From positions 124,001 through 188,000 of the forward strand of contig NZ_CP014228.1 of assembly GCF_001553565.1 (NCBI RefSeq): DNA of 64,000 bases, given 5' to 3'. A program made the position numbers and the translations under genes. The notes beneath the pieces are model-generated. The model saw only the letters and a program-made list of their open reading frames with translations. It was not told the origin of the DNA and ran no database searches. The stretch comes from Actinomyces radicidentis (GTDB taxonomy: Bacteria > Actinomycetota > Actinomycetes > Actinomycetales > Actinomycetaceae). This document shows positions 36,489 to 45,619 of the stretch, one piece after another. Positions within the stretch are counted from its first letter, which is position 1; each line of letters begins with the position of its first letter.

Positions 36489-36537
36489 CGAACGGCCGCC
36501 CGACGCTCCTCCTCGAGGAGCGCCGGGCGGCCGTTCG
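36489..36537. terminator. Bidirectional terminator between PPA1309 and the zincin-like gene
   Basis: Outer 14-bp perfect stem (36489-36502/36524-36537), one A-C mismatch, then inner 8-bp stem (36504-36511/36515-36522), 3-nt loop. It serves two convergent genes. Confidence 0.75.
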
Positions 36538-36562
36538 CGTCAGGCGGGCTCGGCCCGTGCGA

Positions 36563-38068
36563 TCAGACGGTGGGCGCCGGGCTCCCGCCCTCGTCGTCCG
36601 CGTCGCCGTCCTCATCCGAGGAGGCACCGTCGGCGGCGGCGTCCCCGAGGCCCTCGGGGCTGTTCTCGTCGGCCTCCTGGGCGCCGTCGGCGTAGCCAAG
36701 GGTGCCGTCCAGGAGCGAGGCGAGGTCGTCGTCGATCTCGGAGTCGAGGTCCTGCGCGGCGCGCCGCATCGCGAGGAAGTCTTCCGGGTTGGCGAGCTCG
36801 GACGGCGTCGGCATGACGTCGGGGTGCTGCCAGAAGGCGTCGCGCTCGGCGTCCCCGACCTCCGCACCGATCGTCTCCCAGAGCTGAGCCGCCTCGCGCA
36901 CGAGGCGCGGGCGGAACTCGAGGCCGATGAGGCGGGCGAAGACCTGCTCGGCGGCGCCGCCCTGGAGACGGCGACGGCGCACCATCTCGCGCAGGGCGAC
37001 GGCCCGGGGCAGGTGCGGGATCGTGGCGCGGGCGGTGACGACCTCGACCCAGCCCTCGACGAGCGCGAGCAGCGTCTCGAGCCGCTCGAGGGCCTCGGCC
37101 TGGGCCTCGGTCTCCTGCGGGGCGAACATGCCGCCCTCGAGGGCCGCGCGCAGGGCCTCGGGGTCGTTGGGGTCGACCTGGGCGACGGCCTCCTCGACGG
37201 CGTCGGTGTCGATGGTGATCTCGCGGGCGTAGGTCTCCACGGCCGCCATGAGCTGGCTGCGCAGCCACGGCACGTGGGCGTAGAGGCGGGCGGCGGCGGC
37301 CTCGCGCACGGCGAGGAACATGCGGACCTGGTCCTCGTCGGCCTCAAGCCCCTCCGCGAAGGCCGTGACGTTGGCGGGAACGAGCGCCGTGCCCGGCTCA
37401 CGGGTGAGGGGCAGGCCGACGTCGGTGGCGGAGACGGACTCGCCGCCGAGCTGTCCGATGGCCTGACCGAGCTGGAGCCCGAAGGCCGTGCCCGCCATGG
37501 ACCGCATGATCTTCGACAGGGCGCCCATCTGCTGGGTGGCCTGCGCCATCTCCGGCGGGAGCTGCTTCATCTGGCGCTCGAGCGCGCCGGCCAGGGCTGT
37601 CGTCGCCGCCTCGGCGACCGGGGCGACGACCTCCTTCCACACGGGCAGGGTGCGCTCGACCCACGTGGAGCGGCTCCAGGCCTCGCGCCCGCCCGGGGCC
37701 GGCATGAGGTCGGTGGCAGTGTCGAGCCAGAGGTCCGCCACGGACAGGGCCTGGCGGACCTGGTCGGCGGACCCGGAGGTGATGGTCGGGTCGCCGGTGG
37801 CGCGGGCGGTCTGGAGGACGAGGTCCTGCCCCATCTGCCAGTTGACGGGCTCGTCGGAGGAGGCTGCGAACAGCTGCTGGAGCTGGGCGCGCATCGCCAT
37901 GAGCTGGCCGGGGCTCAGCTCGGACAGGTCGCCCATCCCACTCATGCGGGCGAGCTGGCTGGGGTCGACGCCGGAGGAGCGCAGGGCGTCGACGGCGTCA
38001 CCCGCCATCTGGGGGCCGAACATCGAGGAGAGCAGCTCCTCGATCTCGTCGAAGGGGTCCTCGCTCAT
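36563..38068 (-). CDS. Zincin_2/DUF2342-type protein, metal motif altered
   Basis: 501 residues of the actinobacterial zinc-dependent metalloprotease-like family. MSEDPFDEIEELLSSMFGPQ opens it; NWQMGQDLVLQTARATGDP, VADLWLDTATDLMPAPGGRE and SRSTWVERTLPVWKEVVAPV are characteristic. Active members carry EGHxxH at the metal site; the matching stretch here reads LVEGWVEVVTARA, with tryptophan in place of the first histidine, so catalysis is doubtful. The C-terminal 60 residues are acidic and disordered. ATG 38068 has GGGAGGA 5 nt upstream. Its divergent neighbour is the PDZ/S16 protein, as in mycobacteria. Confidence 0.85.
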   Translation of the reverse strand: MSEDPFDEIEELLSSMFGPQMAGDAVDALRSSGVDPSQLARMSGMGDLSELSPGQLMAMRAQLQQLFAASSDEPVNWQMGQDLVLQTARATGDPTITSGSADQVRQALSVADLWLDTATDLMPAPGGREAWSRSTWVERTLPVWKEVVAPVAEAATTALAGALERQMKQLPPEMAQATQQMGALSKIMRSMAGTAFGLQLGQAIGQLGGESVSATDVGLPLTREPGTALVPANVTAFAEGLEADEDQVRMFLAVREAAAARLYAHVPWLRSQLMAAVETYAREITIDTDAVEEAVAQVDPNDPEALRAALEGGMFAPQETEAQAEALERLETLLALVEGWVEVVTARATIPHLPRAVALREMVRRRRLQGGAAEQVFARLIGLEFRPRLVREAAQLWETIGAEVGDAERDAFWQHPDVMPTPSELANPEDFLAMRRAAQDLDSEIDDDLASLLDGTLGYADGAQEADENSPEGLGDAAADGASSDEDGDADDEGGSPAPTV

Positions 38069-38230
38069 GGGTCCTCCCGGGCCTCGGGGTCTGGTGGGGC
38101 GCCCGGTCGTCCGGGTCCCTCAGGGAACAGGAGGATCGTGCCACGCATTCCTGAGCGGGAGCCGTGCGACGCCCGGGAGCGGGTGCGGCGCGCGGACCGG
38201 CTGCGGGCTCAGGACGGAGGGTGCCCCACA

Positions 38231-39613
38231 ATGTCCCCCGTGACGCAGCACAGCCCCAGCCCCGACCAGCAGCCCGGTGACGCCACGGGGAGCGGTGACC
38301 CGGCCGAGGGCGCCGCGGCCGACTCCGCGTCCGCCGACTCCGCGTCCGCCGACGGCGCGGTGACCGGGCGCGGATCGCTGCGCCGGCACCGCCGTCGGCA
38401 GCTGACCGCCCTCGGCGCAGGGGTCGCGGTCGCGTCCCTGGCCGTGGCCGGCGCGACGGTGCCGATCAACAAGGTCATCGAGGCGCCCGGCCCGACGTGG
38501 AACGTCCTGGAGGGCTCGACGAGCTCGGGAGGCACGAGCGCGTCCTCGACGGGGACGGCCTCGAGCAGCGCCTCGGGCACCGCCTCGTCGGGCTCCTCCG
38601 CGAGCGCCTCGGCCTCCGATTCCTCCGCGATCCTCTCGGTGACGGGCACGCGCACCTACGCCGCCGACGGCGCCCTGCGGATGACGACCGTCTCCGTCAT
38701 GGGCTGCCCCGGGTACAAGGTCACGGCCTTCGACCTCATCGGCGCGTGGCTGCACTCCGACCGCAGGGTCCTGGACCGCGACGCCGTCTGCCCCTCCTCG
38801 ATGACCGCCGAGCAGGTCGACGCCGTCAACCAGGCCGAGATGACGAGCTCGCAGGACTCCGCCGTCGTCGCGGCCCTCATGGAGACCGGGCTCGCCAAGT
38901 CGATGGTCCTCACCATCGCGCAGGTCGCGGACGGGCAGAAGGACTCCGGCCTCAAGACCGGCGACGTCATCACCTCCGTCACCCCCGACGGCGGGGCGAC
39001 GACGACGATCACCACCTACGCGCAGCTGCACGACCTCATGCAGACGATTTCCGAGGGCACGAAGGTCACCGTCGGGGTCACCCGCGACGGGAAGGCGACC
39101 TCGGCGGCGCTCACCACCCTCGCCCCGTCGAGCGGCGAGCAGACGAGCGGCTCGATGCTGGGCGTGGCCCTGTCCGTGCGGGCTGACTCCGACGTCGACG
39201 CGACCTTCGGCCTCTCCGACGTCGGCGGACCGAGCGCCGGCACCATGTTCGCCCTCGGGATCATCGACGAGGTGACCCCGGGCGACCTCACCGGCGGCAA
39301 GGACATCGCGGGCACCGGCACGATCAGCGTGTCCGGCGAGGTCGGCGCGATCGGCGGCATCCAGCAGAAGATGGCCGGCGCGAGGGCCTCGGGCTCGGAC
39401 TACTTCCTGTCCCCGGCCTCCAACTGCGACGAGGTCGTCGGCCACGAGCCGGACGGCATGAGCGTCTACGCCGTCTCCACGCTCCACGAGGCCGTCGAGA
39501 CGGTCGAGGCGATCGCCGACGGCAAGACCTCGGGTCTTCAGACCTGCGAGGCGGTCCAGGCGGAGGCGAGCGGGACGGCGTCGCCAAGCGCCGGCGCGTC
39601 CGCGACGCGCTGA
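38231..39613 (+). CDS. Membrane-anchored PDZ and Lon-type (S16) protease domain protein
   Basis: 460 residues. A disordered Ser/Ala/Asp-rich N-terminus is followed by one membrane anchor (about 57-76, LTALGAGVAVASLAVAGATV), a Ser/Thr/Ala-rich spacer, a PDZ-like segment (GLKTGDVITSVTPDG, TISEGTKVTVGVTRDG) and an S16 domain. The S16 catalytic dyad is visible: serine in SDVGGPSAGTMFAL and lysine in VGAIGGIQQKMAGARASG. This is the YlbL/Rv3194c type; the active site faces outside the membrane. ATG 38231 with GGAGGG 9 nt upstream. An extra Ser/Ala stretch of about 40 residues after the anchor is unusual. Confidence 0.9.
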   Translation: MSPVTQHSPSPDQQPGDATGSGDPAEGAAADSASADSASADGAVTGRGSLRRHRRRQLTALGAGVAVASLAVAGATVPINKVIEAPGPTWNVLEGSTSSGGTSASSTGTASSSASGTASSGSSASASASDSSAILSVTGTRTYAADGALRMTTVSVMGCPGYKVTAFDLIGAWLHSDRRVLDRDAVCPSSMTAEQVDAVNQAEMTSSQDSAVVAALMETGLAKSMVLTIAQVADGQKDSGLKTGDVITSVTPDGGATTTITTYAQLHDLMQTISEGTKVTVGVTRDGKATSAALTTLAPSSGEQTSGSMLGVALSVRADSDVDATFGLSDVGGPSAGTMFALGIIDEVTPGDLTGGKDIAGTGTISVSGEVGAIGGIQQKMAGARASGSDYFLSPASNCDEVVGHEPDGMSVYAVSTLHEAVETVEAIADGKTSGLQTCEAVQAEASGTASPSAGASATR

Positions 39614-39718
39614 GTTCTCCACAGGCGCTGGTCGGCCCCTCGCGCACGGCGCCACCCGGGTGCGAGGCTCACAGCGGCCGCCTCCCCGCTCCCCCGACCC
39701 GGCGGCCGGGAGGTTCCC

Positions 39719-40642
39719 GTGCGTCTGAGAGGCCAGTCCCCCGTCCTGTGGCGCTCCGAGGGCTCGAGCCAGGTCGGCTCGGAGCCCGGCCTCGCGCTCG
39801 TCGTCGACGGTCTCGACGGTCCTGCGCAGCGCTTCCTCGACCGGCTGCCCGTGGAGGAGGCCGACGCCGGTCCCGGCTGGGTGCGGCTCGCCGCCCGCTG
39901 GGCGGGGCTCGCCCTCGAGGACGCCGAGCACCTCGTCGCCGACCTCGAGAGCTCCGGAGCCCTCACGCGCTCGGAGACCCCGCGGACCGCCGACGAGCGC
40001 TACTGGGACCTCCTGTGCGAGGAGCCGAGGGCGCGGAGCCGGTCACTCACGGAAGCCGTCGTCGGTCTCATCGGCTCCGGGGACCTCGCGCTCGAGGTGG
40101 CCTGCCTGCTGGAGGAGGCCGGGGTCGGCTCGGTCCTCGCGCACGACCCGCCGCTGGCGGCGTGGCTCGAGGAGCACCGGCCGGGGCTCGCGGTCCGCGC
40201 GCCGGCGGCGACGGTCCCCGACCTGGTCGTCACTCTGGAGGCGCACGTCATCGATCCGGTGCGGGCGCGGGCTCTCGCGCAGGCGGGCGCGCCCCAGCTC
40301 CCGGTGACGATCCGGGCGGCGAGCGTGCGCGTGGGCCCGGTCCTGGGCCCGGGCGCTCCGGTGTGCCACGTCTGCCTCGACCTGGCGGAGCGGGACGCGG
40401 ACCCGGCCTGGCCGGCGGTGGCGACGCAGCTGCGGATGACGCCCGCGCCGCCGACCGAGCGGCTGCTCCTCCACCAGTCGGCGGCCCTGGCCTCGAGGGC
40501 GGTGCTGGACGCCCTGCTGGGCGAGCCGTGGTGGGGTCGGAGCATCGAGATCAGCGGACGCGACGCCGTCGGCCTCGAGCGGGAGTGGGATCCGCACCCC
40601 GAGTGCCTCTGCTCCTCGGGGCTCGAGGTCGCCGACTCCTGA
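39719..40642 (+). CDS. ThiF/ocin-like protein (TOMM leader-binding type), no peptide substrate nearby
   Basis: 307 residues. The middle has a Rossmann-like stretch (AVVGLIGSGDLALEVACLLE, GVGSVLAHDPPLA). The C-terminal third carries CHVC (C216/C219) and CLC (C296/C298), the four-cysteine zinc pattern of ThiF/ocin-ThiF-like partners of azoline (TOMM) cyclodehydratases. The N-terminal part resembles the leader-peptide-binding winged helix. A related protein stands at the same place beside uvrD2 in mycobacteria. No YcaO or precursor peptide gene is present in the window, so a RiPP role is not supported. GTG 39719 at the edge of a 105-bp spacer. Confidence 0.65.
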   Translation: MRLRGQSPVLWRSEGSSQVGSEPGLALVVDGLDGPAQRFLDRLPVEEADAGPGWVRLAARWAGLALEDAEHLVADLESSGALTRSETPRTADERYWDLLCEEPRARSRSLTEAVVGLIGSGDLALEVACLLEEAGVGSVLAHDPPLAAWLEEHRPGLAVRAPAATVPDLVVTLEAHVIDPVRARALAQAGAPQLPVTIRAASVRVGPVLGPGAPVCHVCLDLAERDADPAWPAVATQLRMTPAPPTERLLLHQSAALASRAVLDALLGEPWWGRSIEISGRDAVGLEREWDPHPECLCSSGLEVADS

Positions 40643-40649
40643 CGGCCCC

Positions 40650-42773
40650 CTACTGCGCGTCGGCGTCGAGACCGCCGTGCTCGCGCACGATGCGCAGGAC
40701 GTCGGTCCCGTACTCCTGGAGCTTGACGGCACCGATGCCGCGGATGAGGGAGAGCTGCGGCAGCGCCGTCGGCTTGACGACGGCCACCGAGCGCAGGGTC
40801 GCGTCCGCCAGCACCGTGTAGGCGGGCTTGGAGCGCTCCTTGGCGACCCCGGCTCGCCAGGCCCGCAGCTCCTCGAAGAGCGCGACGGTGGAGGGGTCGT
40901 TCTCCTCCTCGAACTCGGCGGCGAGCTGCTTGGAACGGGCGCGCTGGCTCGTGCCCGTCGAGCGGGTGCGCGACGCGACGACGCCTGGGTCGTCGGCGGG
41001 CCAGATGCCGTCGAGGAAGCGAGAGGGCTTGCGCGAGGCGCGGCCGCCCACGTTGCGGGCGCGCGCGTAGGAGATGACGAGGTGCTCTCGGGCGCGCGTG
41101 ACGCCCACGTAGAGCAGGCGGCGCTCCTCCTCGATGGCGTCGGGGCCCTCTGCCAGTGAGATGGGCAGAAGCCCCTCGGAGGCGCCGATGAGCAGGACCG
41201 CGTCCCACTCCAGGCCCTTGGCAGCGTGGAGGGAGGACAGGGTGACGCCCTCGACCGTGGGGGCGTTCTGGGAGTCGGCGCGCTCCTGGAGCTCGGTGAC
41301 GAGGCCGTCGAGGTCCGCGCCGCGCTGCTTGGCGAGGTCGTCGGCGAGCTCGACGATCGCGTTGAGGGAGTCCCAGCGCTCGCGCACGGCGCCGCGGGCG
41401 CTCGGCGGCTCCTCGTTCCAGCCCTCGCGGGACAGGACCATCCGGGCGTCCTGGCCGAGGTCCCCGGTGAGGCTGGCTCGCTCGGTGCGGGCGGCGGCGC
41501 GCAGGACCACCATGGCGCGCTTGACCTCAGGGCGCTCGAAGAAGCGCTCGCCGCCGCGCACGAGGTAGCCGATGCCGGCCTCGGACAGGGCGGACTCGAC
41601 CGCCTCCGACTGGGAGTTGGTGCGGTAGAGGACGGCGATCTCGGACAGGGGGACGCCGGCGGCCTGCAGGCGCTGGACCTGGGTGACGACCCCGGCGGCC
41701 TCGGCGACGTCGTCGTCGTAGGACTCGTAGCGCACGGCGGGGCCGGAGGGCCGCTGGGCGACGAGCTCGACGGCGCCGGCGGGCAGGGCGAGCCGGCCCC
41801 CGCCGCGGCGCGAGCGGGAGAGGACGCGGTTCGCCAGGGAGACGACCTGCGGGGTGGAGCGGTAGTCGCGCGAGAGGCGGACGGTGCGGGCGCCGTCGTA
41901 CCGCTGGGCGAAGTCCGTGAGGAAGCGCGGCGTGGCGCCGGTGAAGGAGTAGATGGTCTGGGAGACGTCGCCGACGACGCAGAGCTGGCGCCGGTTGCCG
42001 AGCCAGAGGTCGAGGAGGCGCTGCTGGAGCGGGGAGACGTCCTGGTACTCGTCGACGACGAAGTGCTTGTACTGGCCGCGCACCTGGGAGGCGATGTCCT
42101 CGCGGTCGAGGAGGATCCCGACGAGCAGGAGGAGGACGTCCTCGAAGTCGATGACGCCGCGCTCGGTCTTGGCCTCCTCGTAGGCCTCGAGGACGCGGGC
42201 GACGGCGGCCGGCTCGAGCCCGCCGACGTCGGTGCGGCCGGCGGCCTGCGCGGCCTGGGCGTAGTCCTCCGGCAGGATCATGGAGACCTTGGCCCACTCG
42301 ACCTCGGCGGCGAGGTCGCGGACGACCGCCTTGTCCGAGGGCATGCCGAGGCGCCGTGCGGCGGTGGCGACGAGGCCGGCCTTCCAGGGCTGGATCTCGG
42401 GAAGGCCGCCGCCGATCGCCGTGGGCCAGAAGTAGCGGAGCTGACGCAGGGCGGCGGAGTGGAAGGTGCGGGCCTGGGCGCCGTGGACGCCCAGGTCCTT
42501 GAGGCGCGAGCGCATCTCCCCGGCGGCGCGGGAGGTGAAGGTGACGGCGAGGACCTGGGTGGGCTGGTAGGCGCCGACGGCGACGCCGTGGGCGATGCGG
42601 TAGGTGATGGCGCGGGTCTTACCGGTGCCGGCGCCGGCGAGGACGCACAGCTCGCCCTCGAGGTGCTCGGCGACCTCCCGCTGGTCCGGGTCGAGCGCGT
42701 CGAGGAGCTCCGCGGGGCTCGGCGGTGCGAGACGCGGGGCGGACGGCTGCTGGTTCGGGGAGGTCTGGCTCAT
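40650..42773 (-). CDS. uvrD2: UvrD2-type superfamily 1 DNA helicase with HRDC domain
   Basis: ATP-dependent 3'-5' DNA helicase of 707 residues. Q motif DALDPDQREVAEH, Walker A LAGAGTGKTRAITYRI (near residue 46), motif Ia VTFTSRAAGEM, Walker B HFVVDEYQDVSPLQQRLL, motif III LCVVGDVSQTIYSFTGA, motif IV RLSRDYRST, motif V VTLSSLHAAKGLEWD, and motif VI LLYVGVTRAREHLVISYA. The last 80 residues form the HRDC domain (AYTVLADATLRSVA, LIRGIGAVKLQEYG), the mark of UvrD2 rather than UvrD1. It ends with TAG, a genuine amber stop. ATG 42773; no strong Shine-Dalgarno. Confidence 0.95.
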   Translation of the reverse strand: MSQTSPNQQPSAPRLAPPSPAELLDALDPDQREVAEHLEGELCVLAGAGTGKTRAITYRIAHGVAVGAYQPTQVLAVTFTSRAAGEMRSRLKDLGVHGAQARTFHSAALRQLRYFWPTAIGGGLPEIQPWKAGLVATAARRLGMPSDKAVVRDLAAEVEWAKVSMILPEDYAQAAQAAGRTDVGGLEPAAVARVLEAYEEAKTERGVIDFEDVLLLLVGILLDREDIASQVRGQYKHFVVDEYQDVSPLQQRLLDLWLGNRRQLCVVGDVSQTIYSFTGATPRFLTDFAQRYDGARTVRLSRDYRSTPQVVSLANRVLSRSRRGGGRLALPAGAVELVAQRPSGPAVRYESYDDDVAEAAGVVTQVQRLQAAGVPLSEIAVLYRTNSQSEAVESALSEAGIGYLVRGGERFFERPEVKRAMVVLRAAARTERASLTGDLGQDARMVLSREGWNEEPPSARGAVRERWDSLNAIVELADDLAKQRGADLDGLVTELQERADSQNAPTVEGVTLSSLHAAKGLEWDAVLLIGASEGLLPISLAEGPDAIEEERRLLYVGVTRAREHLVISYARARNVGGRASRKPSRFLDGIWPADDPGVVASRTRSTGTSQRARSKQLAAEFEEENDPSTVALFEELRAWRAGVAKERSKPAYTVLADATLRSVAVVKPTALPQLSLIRGIGAVKLQEYGTDVLRIVREHGGLDADAQ

Positions 42774-42851
42774 CGTGGTCCCAGCCTGCCACGGCCCGCT
42801 GACACGAACCGACGCGCCGAGCGGGCTGGGGAGGCGCGGCTCCGGGGCCCG

Positions 42852-44120
42852 TCAGCCGCGGATCTCCTCGCCGTACCAGTCCTCGATGAGCATGCGGGCG
42901 ATCGAGGTTGGGCCGGGCAGGACCACGTCCCCGGCCTCGATGGCGGCGGCGAGCTCGGCGCGCGACAGCACGAGCGCGCCGGTGACCTCCTCCTCGTCGG
43001 GGCGGGCGGCGTGCTCGCCGGGCGCGAGGCGGGCGCGGTAGCCGAGCATGAGGGAGCGCGGGAAGGGCCAGGGCTGGGTGGCGACGTGCTCGACGCTCGC
43101 GACGCGCAGCCCGGTCTCCTCCTGGACCTCGCGGACGACGGCGGCCTCGGCGGCCTCCCCGGCCTCGACGAAGCCGGCGACGGTCGAGTAGCGGCCCGGG
43201 TCCCAGGCGGCGCCGTGGACGAGGACGATCCGGTCGGCGTCGTCGGTGACGGCCATGATGACGGCGGGGTCGGTGCGCGGGAACTGGAGGGCGCCGCAGC
43301 CGGTGCAGCGGCGCGCCCAGCCGGCCTCGACGGACTCGGTGCGCGAGCCGCAGAAGGGGCAGTAGCGGTTGCGGGCGTGCCAGGCGGCCAGGGCCGCGGC
43401 GGGGGTGGCGAGGCCGGCGTCGTGCGCGGTGAGCTCGTCGCCGACGGCGCGCAGGGCGGACAGCGGGTAGCGGTCGAGGGCGCGGGCGAGGTCGGGGTGC
43501 GGGTGGGAGGCGCCCTCGGCGTCGTCGGGCTCGGTGCTCTCGGCCGGGACGACGACGGCGAGCCAGGAGGCGCGGGCGGCGCCGGCGGCCGGCGCCTCGG
43601 CGGACTCGCTGCCGAGGTAGAAGGAGTCGAGGCCGGTGGCGTCGACGTCGTCTGCGGTGAGCGGGGCGAGGTGGGGGCGCGGGCGGTCTGGGCGCTCCTG
43701 GAAGCCGGTGCGCAGGTGCGCTCGCTCCTGCTCCTCCTCGCCGGTGTCCGCGCCCTCGACGACGTCGTGGGCGGGCTCGTCAGGGCGCGCGTCCACGGGC
43801 CAGGAGGGCGGGGTGAGGCCGTTCTCGGGGAGGTCGGGGTGGGAGGCGGGCACGTCGAGGGCGACTCGGCCGCGGGCGTCGACGAGGACGATGCGGGTGG
43901 CGGGGTCGGCGGCGAGGCGAGCGAGGAGGTCGGGCTCGCGGCGGCGGGCGGCGTCGCGGTCGACGGTGAGGCGAGACAGGGAGCGGCGGCCGAAGGCGTC
44001 CTCGTCCCAGCGGACCGGGTCGTCGACGCGCCACGGGGAGCGGCGGGCGGAGCCCGTGGCGCTACCCGGAGAGGTGCTCGTGGTGGCGGCGTCGGTGAGG
44101 TCGTCCCGTGAGGTGCTCAT
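42852..44120 (-). CDS. nudC: NAD+ diphosphatase / RNA deNADding Nudix hydrolase
   Basis: 422 residues. Cleaves NAD(H) and, in characterised relatives, NAD caps from RNA. The zinc ribbon reads RYCPFCGS and RCTGCGALQFPR; the Nudix box GFVEAGEAAEAAVVREVQEE is complete; VATQPWPFPRSLMLGY is the NudC-specific sequence after the box. The N-terminal half is longer than in E. coli NudC, with a variable acidic insert (DEPAHDVVEGADTGEEEQER). ATG 44120 lacks a Shine-Dalgarno and follows TAGGGT by 6 nt, so the transcript is probably leaderless. It is divergent from the cysteine desulfurase. Confidence 0.93.
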   Translation of the reverse strand: MSTSRDDLTDAATTSTSPGSATGSARRSPWRVDDPVRWDEDAFGRRSLSRLTVDRDAARRREPDLLARLAADPATRIVLVDARGRVALDVPASHPDLPENGLTPPSWPVDARPDEPAHDVVEGADTGEEEQERAHLRTGFQERPDRPRPHLAPLTADDVDATGLDSFYLGSESAEAPAAGAARASWLAVVVPAESTEPDDAEGASHPHPDLARALDRYPLSALRAVGDELTAHDAGLATPAAALAAWHARNRYCPFCGSRTESVEAGWARRCTGCGALQFPRTDPAVIMAVTDDADRIVLVHGAAWDPGRYSTVAGFVEAGEAAEAAVVREVQEETGLRVASVEHVATQPWPFPRSLMLGYRARLAPGEHAARPDEEEVTGALVLSRAELAAAIEAGDVVLPGPTSIARMLIEDWYGEEIRG

Positions 44121-44126
44121 GACCTC

Positions 44127-44136
44127 ACCCTAGGCT
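44127..44136. promoter_or_regulatory. Overlapping bidirectional leaderless promoter for nudC and the desulfurase
   Basis: In only 22 bp between two ATGs, the minus strand has TAGGGT (44132-44127) and the plus strand TAGGCT (44131-44136), sharing CTA. Each lies exactly 6 nt before its own ATG. Transcription in both directions would start at the start codons. The two promoters cannot be occupied at once. Confidence 0.6.
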
Positions 44137-44142
44137 TCGGGC

Positions 44143-45408
44143 ATGACCTCCTCCCCCGTCTCCCGGCCCTCGTCGGCGGCCCCGGCGCGCGCCTACCTCG
44201 ACCACGCGGCGACGGCGCCCCTGCGACCGGAGGTCGTCGGGCAGGTGACGCGGGACCTCGTCGACGGGCTCGCGTCGGGCGGGCGCCCGCGCGCGAACCC
44301 GTCCGCGCAGCACGCCTCCGGGCGGCGCGACGGCGCGGCGCTGGCCGAGGCGCGGGCGAGGCTCGCCGGCGCGCTCGGGGTCGACCCGCACGAGGTGCTG
44401 CTCACCTCCGGCGGCACGGAGGCGGACGCCCTGGCGGTCACCGGGCGGGTGCTCGCGGCGCGGGCGGCCGGCGTCGAGCGGCCCGGGGTCGTCATCTCAC
44501 CGCTGGAGCACCCGGCGGTGCGGGACACGGCGCGCGTGTGCGAGGCGCTGCACGGCGCGCGGGTGACCGAGCTCGACGTGGACGCGGCCGGGCGCGTGGA
44601 CCTGACCTCGGTGGAGCACGCCGTCGGGGCCGGGGGCGTCGCCGTCGTCTCGGTCATGACGGCGAACAACGAGACGGGGCTCGTGCAGGACGTCGCGGGC
44701 GTCGTCGAGGCGGTGAGGCGGGCGACGGGAGTGACACGCCCTGGGGAGCCCGGGTACGTCCCTGTCCACTCCGACGCCGTCGCCGCGGTGGGACGCGTCC
44801 CGGTGGACGTGCACGGCTGGGGCCTGGACGCGCTGACCCTCACGGGCCACAAGCTCGGGGCGCCGATCGGTGTCGGCGCGCTCATCGCGAGGCGGGACCT
44901 CGCTCTCGTCTCCCCGACCGGCGGCGGGAGGCAGGAGCGGGGCCTGCGCTCGGGGACCGCGGACGTCGTCGGGGCGCGGGCGCTGGCGCTCGCTGTCGAG
45001 CTCGCCGTGGCGGAGCGGGAGGCGGAGGCTGAGCGGCTCGAGGCCCTGCGCGCGGAGGTGCTGGCTGGGACGACGGCGCTGGAGGGCGTGCACGCGACGC
45101 TGCCCGAGGACGCGCCCCACCTGCCGGGGACGGCGCACCTGTGGTTCGAAGACGGTGACACCGAGGCCCTGCTCATGGGTCTGGACATGGCTGGCGTCGA
45201 CGTCTCGGCGGGGTCCGCCTGCCACGCGGGGGTGACGCAGCCGAGCCACGTCCTCATCGCGATGGGCTTCGACGATGAGTCGGCGCGCTCGACGTTGCGC
45301 GTGACCATGGGGCCGACGACGACGGGCGCCGACGTCGAGCGTCTGCTGGCGGCGCTGCCGCGGGCGCTGGAGATGGCGAGGAGGACCCAGGCGGCGAAGC
45401 GGCGCTGA
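44143..45408 (+). CDS. Cysteine desulfurase (NifS/IscS type)
   Basis: PLP enzyme of 421 residues that takes sulfur from cysteine. AYLDHAATAPLRPEV opens it, SGGTEADALAV binds the cofactor phosphate, ISPLEHPAVR holds the ring-stacking histidine, and the PLP lysine is K237 in LTLTGHKLGAPIG. The sulfur-carrying cysteine is C360 in SAGSACHAGV, in the short-loop class I form. The end is RSTLRVTMGPTTT. In mycobacteria and related bacteria such a gene stands before mnmA; here two secreted-protein genes separate them, but sulfur supply for tRNA thiolation remains the likely role. Confidence 0.93.
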   Translation: MTSSPVSRPSSAAPARAYLDHAATAPLRPEVVGQVTRDLVDGLASGGRPRANPSAQHASGRRDGAALAEARARLAGALGVDPHEVLLTSGGTEADALAVTGRVLAARAAGVERPGVVISPLEHPAVRDTARVCEALHGARVTELDVDAAGRVDLTSVEHAVGAGGVAVVSVMTANNETGLVQDVAGVVEAVRRATGVTRPGEPGYVPVHSDAVAAVGRVPVDVHGWGLDALTLTGHKLGAPIGVGALIARRDLALVSPTGGGRQERGLRSGTADVVGARALALAVELAVAEREAEAERLEALRAEVLAGTTALEGVHATLPEDAPHLPGTAHLWFEDGDTEALLMGLDMAGVDVSAGSACHAGVTQPSHVLIAMGFDDESARSTLRVTMGPTTTGADVERLLAALPRALEMARRTQAAKRR

Positions 45409-45441
45409 GGTAAGCCTTTCGTGAGGATCGGCGGATCGTGT

Positions 45442-45486
45442 CCTGTGGAGCCCTGCGCACCGCAAGAGCCGCAGGTTCTCCACAGG
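45442..45486 (+). terminator. Terminator after the cysteine desulfurase
   Basis: CCTGTGGA (45442-45449) pairs with TCCACAGG (45479-45486) and, inside, CCTGCG (45452-45457) with CGCAGG (45470-45475). 34 nt past the stop codon. Confidence 0.5.
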
Positions 45487-45619
45487 GAGCCGCCGGACGG
45501 TGGCTGCGGGCCGAGAGGTCTCGATATGGTCACGGGGCGCGACCGGCCGCCGGCTCTCCTGGCTCGGGCGGCGGGTCGCGCCCCACACTGCCCGAGATCC
45601 CCAACGGTGGAGGTCCCCC

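Noticed and set aside
39719..40642. RiPP (azoline) biosynthetic cluster
   Set aside because: No YcaO, dehydrogenase or precursor peptide gene is present, and the gene sits in a conserved housekeeping order.
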